NCBI GenBank assembly: GCA_963682055.1
Contig: OY821745.1
Location: 4,905,501-4,969,500, forward strand
Direction: 5' to 3'
Length of the DNA stretch: 64,000 bases
Source: Primula veris
Taxonomy: Eukaryota > Streptophyta > Magnoliopsida > Ericales > Primulaceae
Shown here piece by piece: positions 47,839 to 60,458 of the stretch. The position numbers and the translations under genes were made by a program. The notes beneath the pieces are model-generated. The model did not search any database, was not told where the DNA came from, and saw nothing but the letters and a program-made list of their open reading frames with translations. Numbering within the stretch: the stretch's first letter is position 1; every line of letters starts with the position of its first letter.

Positions 47839-48958
47839 TGTTAGGACCAGATTTCTGAACCTTATATTATTTATTGTCTATTGGTTTGAACTAAATAACT
47901 CTAGTTAATTGTTAAGAATTGAAACAGTCTCTTGGTTTCAACTAAGGTTGCAACCTCAGTTGCAACCACAGTTCCAACCTACTGTTCTGCATGATTCTGT
48001 TCAGTTCTTTTATTCTGCATTACTATTCTTTAAATGATGATTATTTGTTTTAAAGTATGCAGAATATATTCTCATATGTTCTTAAAGATTTAGTTTATGT
48101 ATATTGAGAATATTAAAGTGATAAGAAAGATGTTTCCTAGAAAGTTATAAGGAGATTAGTTTTTGTAGATATGTTTTCTTTAAACTAGGAAATCTATATT
48201 TCTATTTTTATGCAAATATTTATCACTTGTTTCAATATTTGTTCCTTATCAAAATCAGTATAATACGTTTAAAAGATTGAATAAAATATGAAGTTAATGT
48301 TTCATATATATATTTGGAAAGATTTTATCTCTAAAAGATACTATCTTATATGTTTCCTTGTATTAGAAAAAGACTAACTCTTATTTCCAAGCTAGTTATT
48401 AACAGGTACTATCTTATGAAAATTGAGGTCAATACTACACTGAAGTATATCGTGATACATGGAAAGATTGAAGCCAATCAAAAGAGTCAAAAGCAATCAT
48501 CAAGACCTTGAAGAAAGAAGATTGTTTTTACTTGTATAAATAGTTGATAACTTAGCTTGTAAAAAGTGTGTGTTCTAAATTATAAAGAACTCATTCTTGA
48601 GAGAATACACAATGAGATTTTAAAGAAAACAATGGTGGGATGCCATTGATTTTTAAGTGATAGTTATAAAGTAGGAGCAATATAGAAATAGACAGAAAAC
48701 CTAGAGCAAGTCTGAGAGTTTTTCATTAAGACTTGAATCATATATTGTAAGCTTTTATAATATCATAATCTGGGTGAGTGCTCCGGAGACGTAGCCTAAT
48801 TAGGTGAACTTCGTTTTTAAATATGCGTGTGATTTATTTCAAGTACATTTAATTTTTACAAGTTCTGTCCATCAATATACTTAGGTTTCAACTGTGGTTG
48901 CAACTTCACTTGGAACCTAACTGCAAAACTGTAACTAGAACAGCGGATAAGAATTTCA
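47839..48958 (+). mobile_element. Solo LTR, 1120 bp, only in copy B
   Basis: Begins TGTTAGGACCAG and ends GATAAGAATTTCA, flanked by GTGTA (47834-47838, 48959-48963). Copy A has a single GTGTA at about 20409 without it. A TATAAATAG box at 48535-48543 suggests plus orientation. Inverted GGTTGCAAC-type motifs lie near both ends. Superfamily not determined. No coding. Confidence 0.8.
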
Positions 48959-48963
48959 GTGTA

Positions 48964-50959
48964 CTATTTCAAATTGAAATGTAATGAATACTGATCACTT
49001 TGATAGACGTTTCGAAACATGTATATATCCGATTCGGTTGTGGAAATGTGAAGCTATTTCAAATTGGTCGTGTTCATGGCATGCCCTCAATTTCAATCAT
49101 GTTTATCATTAGTTTGATGAAATGCCATGAACAACGATCACTCTGATAGACGTACTAAAAACACAAATAGAGTTACAATGCAAATACCAAATTAATGATT
49201 ATTTTCATGCGAGTCACCATCTTGGTTCTTATTGGTTGTAAATATCCATGAAAACGGTCAAATATGTAACATTATCAAAGGTTTTTCTTGTCTGTAGAAA
49301 ATAAATTTAACAAGCAATAAGAACACAAGGTCAAGGTGGTGGCGTTTAATTTTATAGTATCTTTACATCTGATTTACCAGTCATGACATTCTATTTATAA
49401 CACTATCAAAGGTTTTTCTTGCCTGTAGATAAAAAAAAAAACTTTTGGAATTGTAAATGGGTTATAGAGCAAATGAGCAATGAGCAATGAGCAATGATAC
49501 CAATTTACCTTAAATATATAGTATTTTAAAGTTATACACGCATCAGCTACTTGTCAATTAGCTTAAATATACATAAATTCAAATATTATCTCTCCTATAC
49601 AAGGAATTAAGGTGATCCCTCATAATTAAAAAAAGTAATTTATTTCTCTTATTCTCATTTCTTTATTGTACTCTTTATATAAAAAGAAATAAAATAAGAA
49701 AAAAGATGAGTTATATATAGTTGTGATAGAGAAATTGATAAGGAAGCCGATAATTTGTATAAACCGAAACTTTTCCTTACGAATTGTAAAAGTTTATTTT
49801 TTATTTTTACTTTAAATCTGAGAAACATCTAAGTTATTTGATGCGGTTGTTCTTGACACTTGTTGAATCTTTGAATGGGATATCAAAAAGCTCGTTCCCT
49901 CTATGGAAAATTGTTGTTTTTATTTCTTCGACAATAATGCCTTTGGATTCTGATCGTAACGGAACAGAAGCCGCTTTGTTCTATTCTCTCCGTGCCATGG
50001 GCGGATCCTTCTTTGGACAAGGGGGTCAAGTGCTATCCTTTGGTTTGATTAAAAAAATATTTTTATATTAATATATGTTTTTATATTGCAACTGATGTAT
50101 AACTTCCGAGAAACACTAATATGAACCCGGTGCAATATAATTAAGGGTGTACCAACCAATAATTAAGAGTTTCTGAAATTTGAACCTTCGTCTAAATATG
50201 TAAAGAAGCAAACAAATTACCATAAGACCTATTATATGTCCTAAATTTTTAATTCTCACAATCTCAAGTTAAAATTTTGTCCCTCCTTATTTTGACTTGA
50301 GGATCCGCCCGTGCATTCGTGCTACACGAAAATGAAATAATAATCATTTCCATAAAAGTTGTATTCAATAAAATAGCAGATGAGATGAATTCCCAAGAAT
50401 AGAAAGGTGAAATCTTACTTAAATATGAAAAAAAAAAAAAAAAAAGGGTAAAACCTTGCGGTGGCTATTAGATTTCAACAAGAACAAGGGTTTCTGATGA
50501 ATTATGTTTTTATTGTTTGAAAGTGTGGCAGGAATTAGGTTATTTGTACCCCTTGTGCCAGCTAGTTCATCCACGGTTTCAACTTCAACACTACAAACTC
50601 ACTGTCTTTCCACTACATCAATGTTTTGCTCTTTTAGGGTACATGCTCTTTGAAAACAGATCGTGACTGAGTGAATGGAATTAGAAATAGTTATTGTTCA
50701 AATGTTAGAAAACTAGAAGCTCGGGATTATTTATTAAGGTGATTGATGAGGTCAAGATTAAACATTTCAGTGTGAGTGTCACAGTAAATAAGCAAAGATA
50801 GCTAATGATTAAACTTGAACATTGAAAATGTATCAATTAATAAACAAGCGTTTTCTCATGCTTAACATTCACTAACCAATTGGAAATCTCGTAATTTGTT
50901 TTTTTGTGCACGTCAGGAAGCAGTAGGTTACTGCATGTTTCATCTCACTTTGGACCTCA
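48964..50959. repeat. Copy B repeat sequence up to the Copia-type insertion
   Basis: Collinear with 20410-22253 and 28467-28860. The empty site of the copy A Copia-type element (ACGGTTTCAACTTC) is at about 50570. The right arm of the long inverted repeat lies at about 50430-50830. No gene. Confidence 0.7.
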
Positions 50960-50964
50960 AAATG

Positions 50965-51589
50965 TGTTGGATAAAACTTTGTTTTATGGTTTTGAATGCA
51001 ATTAAAAAATTATGAGTTTCAAAACTTTATTACCCCATTAAGTGTGCACTTTGTTTTATGGTTTTGAATGCAATTAAAAAATTATGAGTTTCAAAACTTT
51101 ATTACCCCATTAAGTGTGGCTCTTTATTGGAAAAAAGAGTTACAATAAAAAAATGCATAAAATGATGGTTTCCAACCATTTTTTCTTTAAGAGATTTTCA
51201 AGAAGCTTTTTTATGAGAAATAAAATACATGTCATCATATACACATTCACACACAAACACACATGCATACATATAGAGAGAGAGTACCGCACCATCAACA
51301 GCCCGACCGTGGCTCGGTGCCGTTTCCGCCGAGTTACATGTGATAGACGTTGTACCTTGGGAACGAAGTGCCCATTTAGCCAGAAGCAGAGGTGGCGGGG
51401 CAAATATCGTTTAAGGGAAACTGCTTGCAGTTACCTCGTCTCGGACTTTAGTCCATTTCGGTATCATTTACATTATTTTATGTTTAAATCTTGTATTTGA
51501 TAATTATATATTTGAAGAAACTATTTTCTGTTTATTTGTCCATTTCTTTTCCGTAGAAATTATTGTATTTATTTACAACGTACCCAACA
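50965..51589 (+). repeat. 5' LTR of the copy B Copia-type element
   Basis: 625 bp. It contains a 72-bp direct duplication (units from 50977 and 51049) not present in the copy A element. CAAATATCGTTTAAG at 51401-51415 is the inverse complement of the bases after the LTR. Confidence 0.9.
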
Positions 51590-51606
51590 ATCTTAAACGA
51601 TATTTG
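51590..51606 (+). other. Primer-site position with inverted match to own LTR (copy B)
   Basis: Right after the 5' LTR the sequence is ATCTTAAACGATATTTG. Bases 51592-51606 are a perfect 15-base inverse complement of 51401-51415 within the LTR. There is no TGG start as for a tRNA 3' end. Either a self-primer, as known for the Tf1 group, or a structural hairpin. Inference only. Confidence 0.55.
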
Positions 51607-54600
51607 TATGTTTCGTACGTTAATACAATGATTTTGATGTTTGGATAAACAGAAAATTATTTCCATGGTAAGGCAATTTCTTGGAAAATCATTTTCTAAC
51701 AAACTTTGGTTTTAAGAAATTGGTGTTTCCGATTGAATTGTCGAAAGCGTTTTTCGTTTGGTTTTACTTTTTTTTTTGGGTTTTATGAAAATCCTTATTT
51801 TCGGTTTTAAACCGTCTCGTTTGAGTTTTGTGTAATATGTGTGCATGCATCTTTTGTATTGTATCGTATGTATGTTTAGTAATATGTTTATTGCTATTTT
51901 TAATTTTTTACATACGAGCATGTTTGGTTGCTTTGTGAGAATATGATTATTTTGAGAAAATCTATATTTTATTTTGTGAAGATTTTGGTGATTAAATGGT
52001 TAATCATAGTTATTAGAAATACACACGTACACAGAGATATAGAAAAGCTATTTACATGTTATTGTTGGAAAATTGGTTTCAAGAAACAGCACACCAATTT
52101 GTCTTTACAATCCGTAAAGCAGTTCAAAATGAGAGTTCCCAGTGAGCTCGGAAAAAAATAAAAATGAGGTGATAAGAGATAGAATTTTATTTGTTCAAGG
52201 TTATATTTTTTGGATATACTCGATCTTTTGGGGGACCATAGTTATAATATTTTATATAACATTGGGTTAGTTTAAGGGTGTGACTTATTTGCATAATCAG
52301 ACCAATCTGTTTTTGAGTTAATACAACCCGGTCCTATATTTGTTTCATGTGACTGATTGATTGACATTGAATTATATTAATGATAATTATTGCAATTATT
52401 GCTTGTCGGTTTCATTTGATTTGAGCGAATTAATGTGACATGTATATATTCCAGTGGATTGTGAATACACATTCGGTTGAGTACTACTTGGACATATTAG
52501 GTTGTCAATAATTATTTAGTAGTCAAATGTGGTAATTATATTTTCTAGAGTTTTAGAATATTTTTAATTACGAGTAATATGTTTAGAAACTAGATTATAT
52601 TGTTAGTGCATTTATATATGTTTATTATTTTCATGTTAATAAATGACTAACAATTTCCAATGAGTATTTGTGTAGACAAAGATCTCTACCATGGAATTGG
52701 AGGATTGGTGATTATTCGAAACAGTTCTAATAAAAGCCATTAAATTGGAGATTACGACGGAACTGGTTTCGAAATAGTTCTTGTAAAACCATTTTCTGAT
52801 TTTCAGAATTTGGGGCTTACGACAGAACTGGTTGAATTCTGAGATTGTTCTATGTAAAATCAGATTTATCTGGTGTTTACGGCTGAATAAATCTTTCAGA
52901 ATTTGATAATCTTTTTCGAGAATGAACTAAAATACTCTTGCAAAATCAGTTTCTTGAAACCATGCGTGGTTATAGAAATTTGGTGTTTGTGAAGGAGGAG
53001 TTTTAGTTTCATTTTCCGAAATTAGATTGTGCGTGTTTGTTATTTGAGATAACAAACAGTTTCCTGCGGGAAATGTCCGGAACACAATGGGTGTTGGAAC
53101 TGACCAGAACATTATGGGTGCCGGTGTAACTCCTATTAATTTTGCATGAGTGCATATTAATGACGGGGGTTATAAATTTGAAACTACCATTATTAAAGAC
53201 ACTAATGTGGTGATATAATGGCTGGTGTCCTTATTAATTATGATTTATTGCAATTTAATTTGGAGGGTTACAAAATTTGTAACGGTTATCATTAATGAGA
53301 TTAATGACGAGTATTTATAACTTCTTATTAATTGTGATTAATCGCAATTTAATTTGAAGAGTTATAAATTAATGTAACGACAGTTATTGTTAGCATTTAT
53401 GGAGAGCTTTATTAGCTAACTACGAATTGCAATGACGAGTCGGTTACTTATTTGGATGAAAGATTATTTAATAACCAACTTTGTTCATCCAAAAGCAAAT
53501 AATTTGATGATTAACAACTTATAAATGGTCGTTGGGTTTATTTTAATAATAAACAAATATTGGCTAATTTATTATTTGTTGAAATATTATCTTATTAATT
53601 TGTTGAAAGAACATTTAATAATTTTTTGAAATTAACATCTTATTTATTTGTTGGAAGAACATTTAATAATTTGTTGAAATAACATATTATTAATTTGTTA
53701 GTAAAACATATTGTGAATATGTTGAGCTTGTTATTATTGAGAATAGTAATTTAGTAATATTACATTACTATTATTGGGGGAGAACCCTAAGGGTCCCACA
53801 AATGTGGGGGATAACCCCTTGATCCTGTAGATCGAGAATCTAAACGTACCCCATAACGTCTGCGGGCGAGTGGGAGAATATCTAACGGTTTATTGGTATG
53901 GATTTAAAACGTCTAAAATAAATGATATTGTTCATTTACCATCTTGAAACCGATTAAGTTTCTCTATAACAGTGTGCATGTTCTGAGTGAGGACAAAGGG
54001 AATGCACGAACTGTGGAGGCATTAATGTGTGGAAACGTTTGGAAATCCACTAACAAGTGCAAGCATACAAATCCGAATCATGACTAGCGGTTTTTAAAAC
54101 CTAAAGGGCAGTAGCCTTTCGGTAGCCAAAACACTAGGATCAAATTGTGATAAATTTGCTTGTTTGTGGCAATACATGAGTGACTATTTGTTCAAAATGA
54201 GCATTTTAGTCGATACTCTTGAGGTCAATAATGACATGTTGAATTATTCAACCAAGTCACTGATTTGACATGATATAGTAGGTGATGAAAATATAAAAGC
54301 TTAAATGTTTTATTTTTCTAAATCTATTATTTAAATTGAAACACAAATATGAGTTTGTGTTTGAAGCAATGTATTGCTAAGTCTTCAGTTCGAAGTTTCA
54401 AACGGAGTACATAACCAAATGGATCGATGCATTTGAGATGAGTGCAAAACCAAGAAGGGTTTAAAAGATATTTCCTCAATTTATTGATGGATGTATTAAA
54501 CACTGATATGTCTACTTGATGAGAAGTAAAGATAAATCAGTCGAGATATTCATTCAAGTAACAATGAATACGTGAATTCTATTGTTGAGGATTAAGGCTT

Positions 54601-55740
54601 GTCAGAAAACATGTTTAATCATGGGTGTTCTGTTGTGTTAATTTACCAACTTTAATCCAATGATTAAGTGTCATTAAATGATAGACTATTTGTGGAAGTG
54701 TTAGATATTGTCTAACTAGTTCCGAAATGGTATATTCACATGGATATGAATACATGATCAGTGTGATTGAAACGGTGAATATGAGACACCGTTCACATAA
54801 TTGTGTTGATGGAATGACACCAATCGTTAAAGAACGAATTATTATGCTCTCGAGCAAAAATGTAGTTCTTAAACGATGAATATCATGTTGATAAGTTCAG
54901 GATTAAACTCTGAATTTGTACGGGAAGTGAGCTTTCCGCAAACTATGTGTTGAACAAACTATCGCTTAGGAAGTTGGACCAAACAGTCAGAATTATAAAA
55001 GGCATGGTGCCTGACTATAAGTTCGTGAAAGTTTGGTGCTACCTAAGAAAGGTCTCAATCTTGTTCCTTGAAGGATTTGGATAGGATCGAAAACGGTAGA
55101 TTGTGTGTTCATCAGATAAGCACAAAATATAGTGCTGATCGGTTTCTAGTGCATAAGTCAGATGACTTAGGTGCATATAGAGTTCTATGTCCGAGAAGCA
55201 TATTTTCTAAAAGAGAAGCTTTCCCGTAAAAACTCTAACGCCTGGCGAGTGTGATCAATACGTTGAGGATTCAAAGCATTACGCTACCCAAGACAAGTGA
55301 ACACTCAAACGGTGCTGGAAAAATGGGGAAAGTGAATCTTTTAAGTAAGATGAAGTTCATCGGCATGGTAAAAGGGTAAGTAATGAAACTTACTTTGTCC
55401 CTTGACCTTCATGAGTGAAGGTGAATCGACGATATTGAAATAATCAATGTTATCCATATAATGTTTTATATGGGAAGATGCCATCAACAATGAGGTTGAT
55501 AGGCACGTGAGAAATAAAGTCAATTACTTTAAATAAACTGACGGTTTTGATAATTTTAATGTCTATACTCTAATCTCTATAAAAAGGACGCATCATTAAT
55601 TAATGAGAACATGTGTTTTATAAATGGAGATCTAGAGAATTAGGAACAACCCATTGGGTCGTGGTTCCGTGTAAAGTAAGCCAAGGTGCGAAAACTTGTT
55701 AAGTCGTTATATGGACTAAAACAAACACCTAACTTATCAT
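51607..55740 (+). other. Internal region of the copy B Copia-type element, no intact gene
   Basis: About 4.1 kb, largely collinear (inverted) with 24061-27919, but 51950-52600 differs and lacks the ABCG fragments. Direct repeats of TTAATAATTTGTTGAAAT-type sequence at 53560-53700. Many stops. Frames 51928-52161 and 54615-54857 show no domain. Confidence 0.6.
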
Positions 55741-55744
55741 AGAT

Positions 55745-56365
55745 AGTCTCTTGTGCGTCGAGAACTGCACTAGACCAGTTATAGCCAACTCAGTGAGCAG
55801 ACTCAGTAGGTTTGCCAATGAGGCTTCTCAGATACATGAGGTATACTGCCAATCATGAACTGCTTTATACGAGATGTCCAAAATGTTTGGAGGGTATTTT
55901 AGATACCAAGTGTATCTCGAACTTTAACAGTACAAGGTCCATTAGTGGATATGTTTGTACTTAAAGAGGTTGCAGTCTTATGGAGGTCTGTAAAATAGAC
56001 CTGCATAATTGGAGAAATTGTAGAGTTAGAATTCATAACGTTGAATCAAGCTACAGAAGAGGCAGATTGGCTGAGAAGTCTTGGAAGGTATTCCAAGTGG
56101 CCAAAATCTGTTCCCGCAATAAACGTGCACTGCTGCAGTCAGTCAGTTATTAAACGGGATCAGAATAATTTGTATAATGGAAAGACCCGACAAAGTCATG
56201 ACATATTCGTCGGAGACACAAATCCGTAAGAGGAATTGCTAGCAAAAATTGTGGTATCCATAGACTTTGAAAGGTCTAAGGATAATAATGCGGATCCATA
56301 TATAAAATGCTTGACTCGTGGAGGAGTTGGAGCATCATCGAGGGAAATGGGGTTTGAAGCCCAAT
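55745..56365 (+). pseudogene. Copia pol 3' remnant (RT/RNase H), copy B element
   Basis: Pieces in shifting frames: RLSRFANEASQ, a STRSISGYVCT stretch before a stop, then from 56041 ATEEADWLRSLG with HCCSQS and NLYNGKTRQ, then SKDNNADPY and SREMGFEA before a stop near 56365. These are the Copia RT-end and RNase H motifs in order. Not functional. Confidence 0.8.
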
Positions 56366-56949
56366 AAATTGGAAACCTTCGCATAGGTAACCCAACCTGA
56401 ACTTGAAACCTCAGTCTCGGGTTCAATGGGAAACTGAATTGTGCGGGTAACCGAACAAAGCACTCGAGAACATAAGTTCTCAGCCCATTTATATGATGAA
56501 AGAGTGATAGACCTATATCATTTTAAGGGTGAGCATGAGTCTCTTAATGAATCAAGTATCTCGAAGGTCGAGTGGGATGAGTCAGGACACCCTTAACTTG
56601 AAAATCACCTATAACGAGTGTGTATGGCCGATACTATGTGATGATCTAGGGCTAAATCACTAGAGCACTCGGTTGAATTTGCCAAGGCAGTCCAGGGCCA
56701 AATATGAACAACAACCAAAGGGCTTAGTAAGTGGTGTAGAGAGGACACTGTGTGAGCATTACCCTGGTATGCACAAATGCTAAAGGGTTCAAGGCTTTAA
56801 GGCTACCCAATAGTAGCATATTAGATTTTACATCACTATGGCAGGTTAAAGGCGCGCGATACCTGTCCTTATGCAGTGAATTCTCGTGGTTCTCTCGATT
56901 GCATTTAGTTGCACTTTGCATGTTTTAGCATTGCATTCATGTGGGGGAT

Positions 56950-57573
56950 TGTTGGATAAAACTATGTTTTATGGTTTTGAATGCAATTAAAAAATTGTGA
57001 GTTTCAAAACTTTATTACCCCATTAAGTGTGCACTTTGTTTTATGGTTTTGAATGCAATTAAAAAATTGTGAGTTTCAAAAACTTTATTACCCCATTAAG
57101 TGTGGCTCTTTTTTGGAAAAAAGAATTACAATAAAAAATTGTATAAAATGATGGTTTCCAACCATTTTTTCTTTAAGAGCTTTTCAATAAGCTTTTTTAT
57201 GAGAAATAAAATACATGTCATCATATACACATTCACACACAAACACACATGCATACATATAGAGAGAGTACCGCATCACCAACGGCCCGACCGTGGCTCG
57301 GTGCCATTTCTGCCGAGTCACATGTGATAGACGTTGTACCTTGGGAACCAAGTGCCCATTTAGCCAGAAGCAGAGGTGGCGGGGCAAATATCGTTTAAGG
57401 GAAACTGCTTGTAGTTAACTCGTCTCGGACTTTAGTCCATTTCGGTATCATTTACATTATTTTATGTTTAAATCTTGTATTTGATAATTATATATTTGAA
57501 GAAACCATTTTCTGTTAATTTGTCCATTTATTTTCCGTAGAAATTATTGTATTTATTTACAACGTACCCAACA
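56950..57573 (+). repeat. 3' LTR of the copy B Copia-type element
   Basis: 624 bp, TGTTGGATAAAAC...CGTACCCAACA, with the same internal 72-bp duplication and scattered substitutions against the 5' LTR. Confidence 0.9.
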
Positions 57574-57578
57574 AAATG

Positions 57579-58582
57579 CTCAGGACCGGCCGTGTTACTA
57601 ATATGTATGCTATAAAAAACAAAATGTAGTACTCCAGAATTGCTTATCTGCTCAATTTATTTTGCTAGAAGATTGACCAATCTCTCCTAAACTTGTTACA
57701 CATGAATTATATTGAGAATTTCATAGTCTACTTGAGCAGGGGCTGATGCTAAGAGGAGCAAGGGGGTCCGGTGCCGCCCTTGCTTGGAATGGTCATTACA
57801 AAAAAATTTTTTTACAGTTTTATAAATATTTTTGTATTGTTAAATGTTCGTTTATTATTTGTTGCAATTATGAAACATAGTTCAAATAGTGTCCAAATTG
57901 TGGAACTCCTCTTAGTAACCTATATTTTTGTGAGGTTATAGGTTCGATCCTTATTCTCCTCATTTATTTCTTTTTTAAGCATTTAGACTTTTATGTGAGA
58001 AAGGTCTCTGTATCCTTTCTGTTAAGTTATCATTTAGCCTAGTAGTATAATTTTTCAAAAACATCAAATTTATAGTATTAACATATAGCTAGATAGGTTA
58101 TTCAAGCAAACGCAATGTAAGTTTAAATGACAAAAAATTTTATTAAAATAATTTAAAATGTTTTGATATGGTTTTAGTCAAAATGAAACGATTTTATAGG
58201 AAACTGACTTCAGAAGTTGAAATTAACCATCAAATAAGAGTAATTTTTTAAAATGCATATGAATTTTGCCCCCTGGTGAACCTTGACGATCCACCGCTGT
58301 ACTTGAGATATGATCGCCGTAAATACAACTAATCAACTTTAGAAATATGTGATGTCTTTCAAGTTATTTCAAGATTATTGTTGCTAAAATAGCTTACTTA
58401 CTCATGACTGTACCATTAGAAGAAAGAAGAGTTAAATATAAACCGATACTTCGAAAAAACATTTGACATATTCCATGTCCCTTATTAAATATATTTGATT
58501 TTCTTAAAATTTGCAATTATTTTCATTAGTTGTCTTTCCAAAAGAAAATATTAGAAAGCCAATTCCGATTCGACAAAGTTCA
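57579..58582. repeat. Last part of copy B
   Basis: Collinear with 28866-29864. Non-coding. Ends in GTTCA (58578-58582), the probable target duplication of the next LTR element. Confidence 0.7.
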
Positions 58583-60458
58583 TGTCACGACCCAAAATCC
58601 GTAAAACGAATATCGAGGCATGACCTTTTTTTAAAACAAAAGAAAGTAGAACCTGTTGGTACGAAATTAAAAAATTTAAAAGAAAACACTTACGAGCTAA
58701 AGGAACAATTAACGGATAAATAAAAAGTTTGCCAAACGCGGCTACAAGTCAGGATTTATAAAAGCTAAAAATAACGAACGAATGAATTTGCCCGTAGGCT
58801 ACAACCTCAAAAACAATCTAAGTAAAAAGAAAGCAAAAGCCCGAACCCATGTGATGCCTTGCTAAAACTCTTAACCATACGCTTCAACCTAAGTTGTACC
58901 TGAAATACAAAATTGTAACGGTGAGTCCCACGCACATAACTAGACGGGACGGCACCACAAACACCGTCACTCCATCCCATAAATGCAAGAGCTCACAAAT
59001 TCTACAACTACGGTAATCGATGTATAAGAAGAAATATAATGACATTCTACAACGGGATAAATTAAATAAATTAAATAACATCAACACACACATATAGCAT
59101 ACATGGACCTCTCACGCCACCTACCCCAGTCCGTAAGGTAGGTCATTCCCTATCCCTTCGGCCGTCTTCTGTCCCCGGAATTAGGGAGAGACAGAGACCA
59201 TTGCAACATAAAAGTAGATTTATAGTGCGCACTTGGACCTCTCACGCCACTCGTCCCAGTCCGTAAGACGAGTCATTCCCTATCCCTTCGGCCGTCTTAT
59301 GCCCCCGGAATTAGGGAGAGACATAGACCATTGCTAACAATAAAATAAATATAGTGCACACTGGGACCTCTCATGCCACCTACCCCAGTCCGTAAGGTAG
59401 GTCATTCCCTATCCCCTCGGCCGTCTTCTGTCCCCGGAATTAGGGAGAGACAGAGACCATTGCCACTACAGCTAAATCACAAGGCCTCGGCCAATAGTAA
59501 TAAATCATCCAATTAACACAATCTCATACGTATAAATATTAAGGTCTCGACCAATAATATTATACTATTCAAATAACACCATCTCATACGTCACTTAACG
59601 TAATACAACATAACACATAACCACATGTACTAAATTCACAACTAGCCAAACGCTATAACAACATAAAATCACTTTCAGGCATTTTAACAAACACCTTGTA
59701 AGCGTAAACTACAATTCACCATTATTCAATATAAATTTATCCAATTTCATCAATAATTATATATTCACAATAATCAACGCATAAAACATGCAAACCCATC
59801 CATAATCTCATTAATCCGAAATTAATATAATTAACTCATCAATTTCTCCCATTCAAATAAGTGAATAAATCATACAACAATTAAACCCAATTAACAATTT
59901 ATAAACCTAATTAAGATAAAAAGGCATAAACCCCCAATTTCTAATAAACGCAAAACCAAATCCTAACATACACCCTCGTCTAGTCGCAATGGATAACCCC
60001 CGTTACCTTAGAGCGTAGTGGAGATGCTTCCGGTATGAACCCGCTAATGGTGGCTTCCTCTTCTTCTTCTTCTCTTTTCTCTCTTTTTCTCTCTTTTCTC
60101 TCTTGGCTGATTTTTAGGTTTAAAGAATTGAAAAGTGGGCTGATTTTAGGTATAAAAAAAACTGTTTTTACAAAGTTTGTGGAAGCGAACTATTTGGTCC
60201 CCAAAGTTCTAAAAGCTAACTCTTAATCCAAAAATATTGTTTTACTACTCAAAAATAACAAATCTTTAGAAACAAAACTATTGGGTCCTTTTTATTTATA
60301 AAATTAGTAACAGGTTTTTCAAATAAAGTTTTTCGGAAGAGTTTCGGTTTTTGGCTAAAAATTAGTCGAGTGACCGGTTTTTGGTAAAATTTGAATAAAA
60401 CGTTTTTGGATAAATTAAATCATAAATAAAACCACTTATAAAAATACGGGATGTTACA
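58583..60458 (-). mobile_element. LTR of a Ty3/gypsy element (3' LTR, minus strand)
   Basis: 1876 bp, TGTAACATCCCG...GGGTCGTGACA on the minus strand. To its right is TTAAAAGAATTTCGTCCCGAA, whose inverse (a TTTCGGGACGAAATT tract then a purine run) typically precedes the 3' LTR of plant Del/Tekay-type elements. The element would thus extend right; its other end is not in the window. It contains three tandem units at 59101-59466. A pyrimidine-rich tract lies at 60056-60105. Confidence 0.7.
59101..59466. repeat. Three 129/130-bp tandem repeats in the gypsy LTR
   Basis: Units share GGACCTCTCACGCCAC at 59105, 59235 and 59364 (one T for C in the third), then CCCCGGAATTAGGGAGAGAC. Spacing is 130 and 129. 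GC-richer than the surrounding LTR. Confidence 0.92.

Larger units (their letters stand above)
50965..57573 (+). mobile_element. Copia-type LTR retrotransposon, decayed (copy B)
   Basis: 6609 bp with LTRs at 50965-51589 and 56950-57573 and the 5-bp duplication AAATG (50960-50964, 57574-57578). Copy A keeps the empty site at about 28860. It is the same family as 22259-28461 but in the opposite orientation and at a different site. Its LTRs differ visibly at many positions, so it is older. The internal region has no intact frame; pol remnants lie near its 3' end and a polypurine tract (ATGTGGGGGAT) at about 56938-56949. Confidence 0.9.
38091..58582 (+). repeat. Segmental duplication, copy B
   Basis: Direct copy of 618-29864 with its own set of later insertions (LINE, solo LTR, Copia-type element). 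It preserves empty target sites for the Tat (about 40090-40100), Cassandra (about 47470) and Copia-type (about 50570) insertions of copy A. Confidence 0.9.

Noticed and set aside
49838..50071. Open frame similar to 21168-21422
   Set aside because: The two are paralogous repeat sequence with different ends and no recognised domain; similarity reflects the segmental duplication.
60035..60226. Serine-rich short open frame
   Set aside because: Comes from a TTC-rich tract inside a gypsy LTR; low complexity and no support.
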